In this document: positions 15,855 through 23,859 of the stretch, piece after piece
How positions within the stretch are numbered: position 1 is the stretch's first letter
Layout of the letters: each line of letters opens with the position of its first letter
Assembly: GCA_018268355.1 (NCBI GenBank)
Contig: JAFDWR010000001.1
Location: 215,961-279,960, forward strand
Direction of reading: 5' to 3'
DNA length: 64,000 bases
DNA from: Armatimonadota bacterium
Lineage (GTDB): Bacteria > Armatimonadota > Fimbriimonadia > Fimbriimonadales > Fimbriimonadaceae
Notes under the pieces: model-generated
What the model saw: the letters and a program-made list of their open reading frames with translations, nothing else
Database searches by the model: none
Told to the model about the DNA's origin: nothing
Made by a program: the position numbers and the translations under genes

Positions 15855-18116
15855 ATGAGTTCTGGTGGAAGTCTAAGCGGGATCTCTTTTGGAGGTCTTG
15901 GAAGCGGAATCGACACGGCGTCGATCATTGAGCGGCTGGTTCAGATTGAGTCAGCTCCGCTTTCGCGTTTGAGCGTCCGAAAGCAACAACTTCAGCAGCA
16001 GCAGTCCGTCTTCGGTGCGCTGCGAACCAAGCTCCAGGCAATGAACTCCTCGGCGGGCGCGCTCAATAACACCACCGCGCTCCTCGCGACGAAGCCAACG
16101 AGCTCTGATGCGACCATTGCCACCGGAACTGTCGAATCGGGCGCGAACGTTCAGGGCGTCTACGACCTCAGCATCACCCAGCTCGCCCAGACCGAAAAGA
16201 TCAGCAGCGCCGCCCAGTCTTCCACTACCACCGCGCTTGGCCTCAACGCAGGCACCGTCGTGGTGAATGGCAAGTCGATCACGGTTGACTCGGCCGACTC
16301 GCTTCGCTCGCTCGCCCAGAAGATCAATGACGCCAAAGCGGGCGTGACCGCGAGTCTCATCGACGGCGGAGCAGGGAAGTCGTACCTCACGATCACCTCG
16401 CAGAACTCGGGCGCAGACAACGCGGTTCGACTGCGAAACGGAACCAGCAACGCCTTTTCGGCCCTCGGCGTCGTCGGCGCGACTCAGGTTCGCGATGCCC
16501 AGCCAACTGGTGCGCGCAGCTTTGCCTACGCCAATTCTTCGGACACCTTGGCCAAGCTCGGCGGATTTCCCCAGACCACGCCATTCACTGTTCAGGTGAA
16601 GGGTCAGGACGTCACCATTGACCCCAACAGCGATTCGCTCGACTCAATCGCGGCAAAGATCAACACCGCGACCGGCGACTCCAGTGCAGCCACCGTCGTG
16701 ACGACGAGCGGCGCGGGCGGCAACAAGTCGCGTCTTCAGATCAAGGGGAATCTCACCGACTTTGGCGATCCCTCGAACACCGGCTTTTGGAATGACCTTG
16801 GCATCACCGAGCAAGCCAAGTCGAACGTGATCGTGGCGGCGAAGGACGCTGCCTTCAAGCTCGACGGCATCGACTTCACGTCGTCGTCGAATACAGTTTC
16901 TGGCGTCATCCCCGGCGCAACGTTTAGCCTCCTGAAGGCCGACCCTTCCGGCGCAAAGGCGACCCTGACCTTTGCCCGCGACGATGAAGCGATCATGAAG
17001 CGAGTCAAGGACTTCGTGAACGCTTACAACGACGTCACTGGATTCATCAAGGAAGCGAGCCAGTTCAACAAGGACACCTTTGCTTCGGGACCGCTCTTTG
17101 GTGACTCGCTCTCGCAACAGATTGACTCTCAGCTGAGCGGCCTCGCGACCCAGATTCTTCCCGGCGCAACCGGCGCCTACACCACGCTACAAAGCGTCGG
17201 CATCACCCTCGACAAGGACGGGACGATGTCGATCGACGAGTCGAAGTTCAAGACCGCGATGGACTCGGATTCGCCCGGCGTCTCCAAGCTCTTCCGCTCG
17301 TTCGGTAGCTCGGACAACTCGCAGCTGAGCTACATTTCGAGCACCGCGAACTCCATCGCTGGCAACTATCTGGTCAACATCACCCAGGTCGCGACGAAGA
17401 CGAATTACACCGGCGAAATCGCCCAAACCTCGGGCAACGCGACCGCCGAGCGACTTCGGTTCTCGGGTTCGCTCTTTGGCAGCCAGACGATCGACTTCAC
17501 CGTTCAGGCCGGTTGGACCGCGACCCAGACGATGAACGCGATCAACGCCGACAGCCGACTGAAGGACTACGTTGCTGCGAGCCTGGATTCAAACGGCAAG
17601 CTGAAGATCGAGTCCAAGAAGTTCGGATCCTCGGGCACCTTTGACGTCTTCTCCGACATCGCCGCCGCCGCGGACAACTCCGGCATTGGCGTCGGTCAGC
17701 TCGGCACCAAGGTCGCAGGTGTTGACGTTGCGGGAACCATCAACGGCGAAGCGGCCACGGGAACGGGACAGTTCTTGACCGGTAACACGGGTAACGCACG
17801 GACGGCGGGAATCCAGGTCATGTATTCCGGCACGGCCACCGGCAGCGTGGGCTCCATGCAGTTCGGCAAAGGCTTTGGCGCGCTGTTCACCGACCTCATG
17901 GCGACCTTCACCGACGGAACGAACGGTGCGGTCACAGGTCGAGACAAGTCGCTTGCCAGCCAGATCGAGTCGATTGACGACGACGTCACCTCATTGCAGG
18001 CGACGATTGCACGGAAGCGACAGGACCTGTCGGATAAGTTCACCCGAATGGAGAACGCCATCCAACAGATCCAGTCGCAAGGGCAGCGACTCGCCGCCCT
18101 GCGCCAGTCTGGCTAG
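15855..18116 (+). CDS. fliD: Flagellar cap protein FliD (HAP2)
   Basis: FliD caps the flagellar filament and helps flagellin fold at the tip. The 753-residue protein has the classic start GISFGGLGSGIDTASIIERL, heptad-rich N- and C-terminal ends, flagellin_IN-type blocks (AQKINDAKAGVTASLID and AAKINTATGDSSAATV), and a C-terminal coiled coil (SLQATIARKRQDLSDKF). It is long for the family. A second FliD-N-like segment around residue 500 (GNYLVNITQVAT) echoes GVYDLSITQLAQ near residue 100. GGTGA lies eight bases before the ATG. Its stop overlaps the convergent ABC permease by four bases. Confidence 0.93.
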   Translation: MSSGGSLSGISFGGLGSGIDTASIIERLVQIESAPLSRLSVRKQQLQQQQSVFGALRTKLQAMNSSAGALNNTTALLATKPTSSDATIATGTVESGANVQGVYDLSITQLAQTEKISSAAQSSTTTALGLNAGTVVVNGKSITVDSADSLRSLAQKINDAKAGVTASLIDGGAGKSYLTITSQNSGADNAVRLRNGTSNAFSALGVVGATQVRDAQPTGARSFAYANSSDTLAKLGGFPQTTPFTVQVKGQDVTIDPNSDSLDSIAAKINTATGDSSAATVVTTSGAGGNKSRLQIKGNLTDFGDPSNTGFWNDLGITEQAKSNVIVAAKDAAFKLDGIDFTSSSNTVSGVIPGATFSLLKADPSGAKATLTFARDDEAIMKRVKDFVNAYNDVTGFIKEASQFNKDTFASGPLFGDSLSQQIDSQLSGLATQILPGATGAYTTLQSVGITLDKDGTMSIDESKFKTAMDSDSPGVSKLFRSFGSSDNSQLSYISSTANSIAGNYLVNITQVATKTNYTGEIAQTSGNATAERLRFSGSLFGSQTIDFTVQAGWTATQTMNAINADSRLKDYVAASLDSNGKLKIESKKFGSSGTFDVFSDIAAAADNSGIGVGQLGTKVAGVDVAGTINGEAATGTGQFLTGNTGNARTAGIQVMYSGTATGSVGSMQFGKGFGALFTDLMATFTDGTNGAVTGRDKSLASQIESIDDDVTSLQATIARKRQDLSDKFTRMENAIQQIQSQGQRLAALRQSG

Positions 18117-19297
18117 TTCCGCGCGAGCACCTTTTCTTGTTCGAAGAGGTGGACGGCAATCCGAATCAGGATTGCGGCCAGCGTCACGCCAACCAAGACG
18201 GTAAGCCCAAGGCCGACCCAGTCGAGCTTGCCTTGGAGCGCGCTGCGGATGGAGGTTGACGTGTTCAGCACCGGAACCAGCGACACCCAGCGTGCTCGGC
18301 TGAGGTCGGTGAGGCCGATCACCTGGCCAAAGATCGCCGGAGTGAGAACCACGATGTTCACCACCGCGAGGAACTGTTGGGCCTCGCGAATGTTCTTCGC
18401 CAGCGTGCTCACCGCAAGCAGGAGCGCGCCAAACAGGGCCACCGTGGGGACAAGGGTGATGAGAATCGCGGCGATCTGCATCGGACCCATGCCAAGGCCG
18501 TCGGGGAAGAGCGGCTTGAACATCGGCAATCCACTCGCACCGGCAAAGATGACGCCCATGAGGGCGCTCAGGCTACTCATGGCGCAGATTGAGGCAAGGG
18601 CGAGGAACTTGCCCATCGCGATGTCCTTTCGCCGCACCGAGGTGACGAGCAGAGTTTCCAGCGTCGTCTTTTCCTTTTCGCCCGCGACGATTTCGCCGCC
18701 CGCGCCAAAGCCGCCGAAAAAGGCATAGATGGTGATCATGTAGGGAAGGAGGCTGATGAGGAATTCACTCGCGCCCTTCTCGCCCAGACGGACTTCCTCC
18801 GTTTTGACCTTGATCGGCTCGCTCATCTCCTTGGCGACGCCCTTCTCAGTGAGGATTTTCTCGAGCTTCGCGGTGCCCAACGCGTCCAATACCTTTCGCA
18901 GGCTCGCGAGGGCGATCTGGGCCTTTTGGTCGGTCGCGTCGATGTAGGCCGTAACGGTGGCCGGCTTCTCGCTCGCGAGCTGCTGGTCGAAGTCCTTCGG
19001 GAACTCGATCACAAGTCCAATCTCGCCCGCCTTGATCTTTTTCTGGCCCTCTTCTGCAGTTGCGACGGTTGAAACGTTGAACTTGGCCGCCTTCATCGCG
19101 GTGACGACCGCGTTGTCGGCCTGGACAATGGTGAACTTCTGGTTCTCCTTCTTTCGTGCCGTGTTGATGATGAACCCGAACATCGCCATCATCATCAGCA
19201 AGATGAAGAACGGGCTAACGATCGCCGCGTTGCGGACTCGCTTGTCACGCATAAGCTCGCGGATCTCTTTCTTCCAAACAATCAGAACTGGGTTCAC
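18113..19297 (-). CDS. ABC-2 type export permease (NatB-like)
   Basis: The 394-residue product begins with a cytoplasmic start (VWKKEIRELMRDKRVR) and one membrane helix. A large extracytoplasmic domain of about 130 residues follows, then five more helices, including the block GGEIVAGEKEKTTLETLLV that is typical of ABC-2/NatB permeases. It works with the ATPase encoded immediately upstream (4-bp overlap) to export an unknown substrate such as Na+, a drug or a peptide. Confidence 0.9.
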   Translation of the reverse strand: MNPVLIVWKKEIRELMRDKRVRNAAIVSPFFILLMMMAMFGFIINTARKKENQKFTIVQADNAVVTAMKAAKFNVSTVATAEEGQKKIKAGEIGLVIEFPKDFDQQLASEKPATVTAYIDATDQKAQIALASLRKVLDALGTAKLEKILTEKGVAKEMSEPIKVKTEEVRLGEKGASEFLISLLPYMITIYAFFGGFGAGGEIVAGEKEKTTLETLLVTSVRRKDIAMGKFLALASICAMSSLSALMGVIFAGASGLPMFKPLFPDGLGMGPMQIAAILITLVPTVALFGALLLAVSTLAKNIREAQQFLAVVNIVVLTPAIFGQVIGLTDLSRARWVSLVPVLNTSTSIRSALQGKLDWVGLGLTVLVGVTLAAILIRIAVHLFEQEKVLARN

Positions 19298-20043
19298 GCT
19301 CGCACCTCTCGTCGATAGTCGATGAGCTTCAGGAATGCGGCCTCAAGGGTCGCGCCGCCGCCCAGTGTGCGGATTTCGTCGACGGTGCCTTCGGCCTGAA
19401 GAGCACCCTCGTGGATCACGACGACCCGGTCGCAAAGCCGCTCGACCTCGCTCATGATGTGCGTGCTGAAGATGATCGTCTTTCCGGCGGAGCGCATTTC
19501 CTCGATGAACTCCATCACCGCTTGGGCCATGACGACGTCGAGTCCGGCGGTGGGCTCGTCAAAGAAGAGCACCGGTGGGTTGTGGATGACCGTGCGCGCA
19601 ATGTTCACGCGTTGGCGCTGACCGGTCGAAAGGGTGTCGCAGATCCGGTCGATGAAGCCGCCGAGCTCAAATCGGTCGACGAGCTCGGCAATTCGCGTCT
19701 TCGCCTCCGACGTCGATAGCCCCTGAAGCTCGCCGAAGTATTGGAGGGCTTCGCGACCCGACAGCCTTCCGTAAAGGCCGGTTGAGTTCGAGAGGAAACC
19801 GATGGATCGGCGAACGTCCTCGGGCCGCTCGACCACGTTGATCCCGTTCACGGTCGCCGTGCCGTGGGTCGGCGCGATCATCGTGGACAGAATGCGCAGG
19901 GTGGTGGACTTTCCGGCTCCGTTGGCACCAAGGAGGCCAAAGACATGGCCCGGATGTGCTTCAAAGCTGAGGTTTTGGACGGCGTGGACGGACTTACCCT
20001 TGGCATCGACAAAGGTTTTGCCCAATTGGCTCGCGGTGACCAT
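19294..20043 (-). CDS. ABC transporter ATP-binding protein (NatA-like)
   Basis: The 249-residue ATPase has Walker A GANGAGKST, signature LSTGQRQRV and Walker B VLFFDEPTAGLD followed by the switch His in STHIMSEV. It energises the permease encoded next. The ATG at 20043 has no clear ribosome binding site, but TAAACT ends about eight bases upstream on the minus strand, consistent with a leaderless start. Confidence 0.93.
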   Translation of the reverse strand: MVTASQLGKTFVDAKGKSVHAVQNLSFEAHPGHVFGLLGANGAGKSTTLRILSTMIAPTHGTATVNGINVVERPEDVRRSIGFLSNSTGLYGRLSGREALQYFGELQGLSTSEAKTRIAELVDRFELGGFIDRICDTLSTGQRQRVNIARTVIHNPPVLFFDEPTAGLDVVMAQAVMEFIEEMRSAGKTIIFSTHIMSEVERLCDRVVVIHEGALQAEGTVDEIRTLGGGATLEAAFLKLIDYRREVRA

Positions 20044-20061
20044 TGCCGGGCAGTTTAACCG

Positions 20062-20097
20062 GAAAGGGCCCAGGACTCTTTTGGAGTCCTAGGCCCT
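20062..20097 (-). terminator. Terminator after the DUF4114 gene
   Basis: A 14-bp stem, 20065-20078 with 20083-20096, has one mismatch-like position. On the minus strand it is followed by TTTCCGGTT. It ends the PEP-CTERM gene transcript before the NatA-like promoter. Confidence 0.7.
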
Positions 20098-20131
20098 ACC
20101 GGGAGAATGAGGAGGTTCGAAAACTGAAGGC

Positions 20132-20764
20132 TTACTTCTTGGCTCGCTTGCGGCGGATCATGCCGAAGGCGCCGAGACCGAGAACGGCCATCGTTGCAGG
20201 CTCGGGAACGGCCTGGGCGTTGGTGAGTCGGAAAGCGCGGTCGTTGTAGTCCTTGTCGCCACCGTTGCGGAGGTCTTCCCAGCAGAGGATGTAGCTGTTC
20301 TGGATCAGTCGACCGAACTTGTCTCGCTCTCGAAGGACGGCGACGTGGTTGAAGCCGTCTGCGTTGCGAGCGGTCTCCGATCGGAAGGTGCCGTCCGGGC
20401 TCTGGAGAGCGAGGCCGTAGATGCCGTTGAAGTTGATGTCGCCGGTGTCGTTCAGGCCGGTGTTCTTGCCGCCGGCAACCCAGTTGATGGTGTCGGGAGT
20501 GCCTGCCGAGTAGAAGCCGACCTTGTGGTTGTCGTAGTAACCGGCGTAGCCAAAAAGGGTTTCGATGCGCATCGGACCCGAAGCGGATCGGAGGAAGAGT
20601 CGGGCGTCGACCTGGTCTTCGCTGAGGCTGCTACCGATGCCGAGCTTGATGAGCTGCGACTGAACGTCGAGGCCAGCACCGTCAGGGCTCGTCGGCGAGA
20701 CGTACACGGCAAACGAGGAGCTTGCGAGGACGAGGGTTGCGAGGGTGAGAAGCTGGCGATTCAT
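20132..20764 (-). CDS. PEP-CTERM protein with a DUF4114-like domain
   Basis: The 210-residue product has a signal peptide (MNRQLLTLATLVLASSSFA), a beta-rich body, and the DUF4114-type block CWEDLRNGGDKDYNDRAF, whose Asp-rich loop suggests calcium binding. It ends in a PEP-CTERM tail: AVPEPATM, a hydrophobic helix, then RRKRAKK. It is expected to be exported and processed by an exosortase at the envelope. It is a single gene with its own terminator. Confidence 0.88.
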   Translation of the reverse strand: MNRQLLTLATLVLASSSFAVYVSPTSPDGAGLDVQSQLIKLGIGSSLSEDQVDARLFLRSASGPMRIETLFGYAGYYDNHKVGFYSAGTPDTINWVAGGKNTGLNDTGDINFNGIYGLALQSPDGTFRSETARNADGFNHVAVLRERDKFGRLIQNSYILCWEDLRNGGDKDYNDRAFRLTNAQAVPEPATMAVLGLGAFGMIRRKRAKK

Positions 20765-20866
20765 GCCAACCGATGTCGCAACCTCTGTGCCGGAGCCGGT
20801 CCGACGAAAAAAGACTGGTAGGTTGCCGAGGTCCCAGAGCGGTTGCCCTGGGACCTCGGGGGCAGA

Positions 20867-21640
20867 CTAGGCTGCGGTGTCGATCAGCGGGCCTTGGTTC
20901 ATCCTCGGTCCCTTCGAGTTGTCGACGACGCTGATGAGCGGACCCTTATCGGCGACTTCGATCATCGCCTCACCGGCGTTGATGTTGCCGCTGTAGGCTG
21001 CGATTCCGGGATGGAATCGGGTGCGGAACTCGTGCTCGCCCTTGCCAAGGTAGCCATTGCTGGCTCGCGTACCCGCAAGGTCAGGTCGACCGAGCGCGAA
21101 CTCACCGCGGCTGCCCGCCACGTTGGCAGGGTCGGGCCGACCGAGCTGTGTGCCGCCCCACTCGTTGGGCACGGGCGCAGGACCACCGGCCTGGTAGCCA
21201 TTGCGCGATCCGGCGACGTTGGCAGGTTCGGGCTTACCGAGCTGAGTGCCGCCCCATTCGTTGGGCACGGGCGCAGGGCCACCGGTCTGGTAGCCATTGC
21301 GCGATCCGGCCACGTTGGCAGGATCAGGCCGTCCGAGCTGGGTGCCTTGCTGGGCAGCGGGCTTCGCTGCCGCGCTGAAGTCCTTCCACGCCTTCTGGGC
21401 GTCCTCGATGCCATTGTCGAGGGCACCGCCGAGCTTCTCGAAAGCCTTGCCGGCCTCAGCGGGGAGACCCTTTTGAACGCCACTTTGGATCCGAGCAAAG
21501 ACCGTTCGGGCCGTTGCCAAGTCCCCGGATTCGATCGCTCGTCCTAGGCGTCGCAACCCGACCGGACGTTGCAGTTCCGGGCGTCCAAGGGCAACGCCGC
21601 TTGCGCGCGATCCCGCTTGGATTGAATTGAGGTTTGTCAT
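20867..21640 (-). CDS. Hypothetical protein with 32-residue tandem repeats
   Basis: The 257-residue product has no signal peptide. Residues about 1-95 are helical and charged. Then come two full copies and one partial copy of a 32-residue repeat, each containing GTQLGRPDPANVAGSRNGYQ and GGPAPVPNEWG. Related half-motifs (ALGRPEL, ALGRPDLAG) sit at both ends. The C-terminal 70 residues look compact. I do not recognise a family. AGGTGA lies about four bases before the ATG. The Pro/Gly/Asn-rich repeats suggest an extended or disordered binding region. Confidence 0.7.
   Translation of the reverse strand: MTNLNSIQAGSRASGVALGRPELQRPVGLRRLGRAIESGDLATARTVFARIQSGVQKGLPAEAGKAFEKLGGALDNGIEDAQKAWKDFSAAAKPAAQQGTQLGRPDPANVAGSRNGYQTGGPAPVPNEWGGTQLGKPEPANVAGSRNGYQAGGPAPVPNEWGGTQLGRPDPANVAGSRGEFALGRPDLAGTRASNGYLGKGEHEFRTRFHPGIAAYSGNINAGEAMIEVADKGPLISVVDNSKGPRMNQGPLIDTAA
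21122..21345. repeat. 96-bp in-frame tandem repeat
   Basis: Units begin at 21122, 21218 and 21314 (period 96 bases); the third is cut after about 30 bases. The repeat encodes the 32-residue repeat of the surrounding gene. The units differ by only a few bases, which points to recent expansion or gene conversion. Confidence 0.85.
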
Positions 21641-21751
21641 AGTTCACCTGGTTGGACCTGGTAATTTTCCAGGGCCGTATTCAGATTGTCGGCAGGCGAA
21701 ATGGCCGCCGCTAGTCAAGTTCACGCCAAAGCCTTTATAGTGTTGGCGGCA

Positions 21752-22591
21752 ATGCAAGACCAGATCCTCCTCGTTGGCGAACCCGCCGTGCCCGTGACGT
21801 CCAATGTTTACGTCGTGGCATGGAACGGGACGAAGTACGTCCTTCAACCGGACGGACCGGCCGACGGGCTCTGGGTTCATGCAAAGGTCGAACGCGATAC
21901 GGCTGGTGGCTACGTCATCACCGACGCGGGTGGTCGAGGCGACGTCTACATCGGGACGACGGCCATTCAGGGTCGAACGGGGTTGCCGCCGAACCAGGAG
22001 GTCACGATTGGGACCGCGAAGTTGAAGATCATTCGGCCGGTTCCTGCCACCGCACCCGCTTCCCAGCCCGCGCCCCAACCCGTGGTGCAGCCGGTCGTTC
22101 AGCCGGTGGTCCAACAGGTGGTGCGGCCCGTGGTTCAGGTCTCGAGCTTCGGTCCCCGAAAGTCAAATCGCTATCACCCGCCCGTGATTGCCTATTTCGG
22201 GGCGTTGCCGCTGCTCCTCATGCTGCTGTCGTGGTTCTTCACGTGGATTTCGGGTGGCAACTTCGACAACAGCTACCTTTCCAACTTCGTGAACCTGATC
22301 AAGGTGATCGGTGTGAACCCCAAGTATTTCATCACCGAGTGGCGATGGCCGTTCATCCTCCTGCCGTTCATCACGACGCTCCTCGCGATTGGCGGAGCGA
22401 ACCCGAACGGGTGGAATCAGAAAGCCTGGCTGCTTTGGTCGGGGATCGTCGGGCTTGTCGGGTTCATCCTCTACGCCGCCTTTCCCGCGGTCACGATTCC
22501 CCTCAGCGCAATGTTTGCCCTTGGGTCGATCTTCTTTTTGATCGGATGCGTGATCTCGATCATCCTGGGGATCTTCGTCGAGGCGCGTTAG
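21752..22591 (+). CDS. Hypothetical membrane protein with an FHA-like N-terminus
   Basis: The product has 279 residues. The first 90 form a beta-rich domain (VYVVAWNGTKYVLQ, RGDVYIGTTAIQGRTGL) that recalls a forkhead-associated or GYF-like fold, though I cannot confirm it. A Pro/Gln/Val linker with repeated QPVV follows, then four hydrophobic helices. I chose ATG 21752 because TATAGT (21736-21741) lies ten bases upstream. An in-frame ATG at 21686 would add 22 residues ahead of this box. The function is unknown. Confidence 0.75.
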   Translation: MQDQILLVGEPAVPVTSNVYVVAWNGTKYVLQPDGPADGLWVHAKVERDTAGGYVITDAGGRGDVYIGTTAIQGRTGLPPNQEVTIGTAKLKIIRPVPATAPASQPAPQPVVQPVVQPVVQQVVRPVVQVSSFGPRKSNRYHPPVIAYFGALPLLLMLLSWFFTWISGGNFDNSYLSNFVNLIKVIGVNPKYFITEWRWPFILLPFITTLLAIGGANPNGWNQKAWLLWSGIVGLVGFILYAAFPAVTIPLSAMFALGSIFFLIGCVISIILGIFVEAR

Positions 22592-22998
22592 CGCGACTTC
22601 AGGAGTTCTTCGAGCGAGGAGACCTGCGTCTTTAGCTCGCGGACCTCTTTCAGCAGGGTGCAGATTTCCCGCTCGGCCTTCGAGTCGACCTCGAAGTCGT
22701 GTTCGGCGCGCATCTCCGCGTGGCGGGATTGGAGGTTCTGGCCCACCATGATCAGCGGCATCAGCATGATCTGGATGAGGTTGGAAATGAAGAGCCAAAG
22801 CACGAACCCGGTGGGCGGGTCAAACCGAAGATGGGCGGGGGCGACGAGGTTCCACCCGAGCCAGAAGATCGTCCAGCCGAAGATGATCAGAAAGAAGCCC
22901 ATCGAGCCGACATGCTCGGTGATGAAGAGCGCGACCGTTTCCAGCTTGGTCAGCGAATCCTTGTGCTTCTGATTGACGTTTCGATGCGGTTGATCCAT
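22588..22998 (-). CDS. DUF1003 family membrane protein
   Basis: The 136-residue product has the DUF1003 pattern: a start with ADKLT-like KHKDSLTKLE, two membrane helices with GSMGFFLIIFGWTIFWLGWN and FDPPTGFVLWLFISNLIQ, then MVGQNLQSRH and a C-terminal coiled coil. Members are conserved inner-membrane proteins of unknown role. The start is ATG 22998; a longer frame to 23226 runs across the sigma-factor gene and is unlikely. An ECF-type promoter sits just upstream. Confidence 0.85.
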   Translation of the reverse strand: MDQPHRNVNQKHKDSLTKLETVALFITEHVGSMGFFLIIFGWTIFWLGWNLVAPAHLRFDPPTGFVLWLFISNLIQIMLMPLIMVGQNLQSRHAEMRAEHDFEVDSKAEREICTLLKEVRELKTQVSSLEELLKSR

Positions 22999-23006
22999 CG
23001 ACTCTG

Positions 23007-23035
23007 GAGACGCTTTTCGGCCTCCGCGAGGTTCC
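23007..23035 (-). promoter_or_regulatory. Candidate ECF-type promoter for the DUF1003 gene
   Basis: On the minus strand GGAACC (23035-23030) and CGTCTC (23012-23007) are 17 bases apart, matching the GGAAC/CGTC elements read by many ECF sigma factors. The -10 ends eight bases before the DUF1003 ATG. The divergent gene encodes an ECF sigma factor, so the match may be functional. Confidence 0.45.
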
Positions 23036-23059
23036 GAACCGGAGAAATCTCTAAAATGG

Positions 23060-23617
23060 GTGGCAGGAATGCGCGGCGAGCCTGGTCTCACCTTTGAGCA
23101 TATGGAAAGACTCTGGAACCCCCTGGCCTGCATGGCTTCTGCCCCCGATGATCGCTGGAGTCGAGCGACGAGCGGTGATTTTGGGGCGCTCCGCGAGATC
23201 GTCTTTCGCATGGCGTATGGCTTCACGCTCGATTACGCCCGCGCGGAAGACGTCGCCCAAGAGGCGCTCACCAAGATCTGGCTCCGGAGTCCGAACTGGA
23301 AATCGATTGAGAACCCGAAGGCGTGGATCGCCCGGGTTGTGCTCAATGCCTCTCGGACCGAGTGGCGCAAGTGGGGCAGGGCCGAGGTCGTGCCCGATGA
23401 GGGCCGAAATTCGGAGCATCTGGACGAGCTCATCATGCTGCGCATGGGGTTGCAAAAGATCCCGCGCCGCGACCGGCAGTTGGTCCTCATTCTAGGGGTT
23501 TGCGGGGCGTCGTATGCCGAGGCGGCCACGATTCTCCGGATGAACGAAGGGGCGGTCCCTTCCGCCTTTGCTCGGGCGAAAGACAAGCTGCGCAAGGCGA
23601 TGGGGGAGACCTCGTGA
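23060..23617 (+). CDS. ECF-type RNA polymerase sigma factor
   Basis: The product has up to 185 residues with sigma-70 region 2 (RMAYGFTLDYARAEDVAQEALTKIW cut short here as DVAQEALTKIW) and region 4 (LILGVCGASYAEAATILRM, then EGAVPSAFARAKDKLRKAM). It would redirect RNA polymerase to stress or envelope promoters. The start is uncertain: GTG 23060, ATG 23069 (with GGCAGGA before it) or ATG 23102. It overlaps the next gene by GTGA, so it heads a four-gene set. Confidence 0.88.
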   Translation: MAGMRGEPGLTFEHMERLWNPLACMASAPDDRWSRATSGDFGALREIVFRMAYGFTLDYARAEDVAQEALTKIWLRSPNWKSIENPKAWIARVVLNASRTEWRKWGRAEVVPDEGRNSEHLDELIMLRMGLQKIPRRDRQLVLILGVCGASYAEAATILRMNEGAVPSAFARAKDKLRKAMGETS

Positions 23618-23859
23618 ACTTGGACCAGCTTCTTCAATCCGCGCGGGACCGCGTGGACCGCGCGCCCGTGCCACCTTCGGTAGGGCATTTGCGCGAGATG
23701 AAAGGGACCAAGTGGGACGTGCCGGTGACGGTTGCCGCCTGCCTTCTCATCATGGGATTGGTGTCGTCGCTGTCGGGCGGCACGCCGGGGACCGGGATCT
23801 CCCCGCTTGAACAAGCCCGGATTGCAAAGTACGTGGAGGGTGATTCTCGTGAGAGTTAG
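23614..23859 (+). CDS. Small single-pass membrane protein, possible anti-sigma factor
   Basis: The 81-residue product has a soluble N-terminal half (NLDQLLQSARDRVDRAPVPP), one hydrophobic helix (VTVAACLLIMGLVSSLSGG) and a short outer tail. Its GTG start overlaps the sigma-factor stop as GTGA, the usual place for an anti-sigma factor. It has no HxxxCxxC zinc motif. The anti-sigma role is inferred from position only. Confidence 0.7.
   Translation: MNLDQLLQSARDRVDRAPVPPSVGHLREMKGTKWDVPVTVAACLLIMGLVSSLSGGTPGTGISPLEQARIAKYVEGDSRES

Noticed and set aside
21122-21345. CRISPR-like regular repeats
   Set aside because: The 96-bp period is in frame and has no spacers between repeats, so it is a protein repeat.
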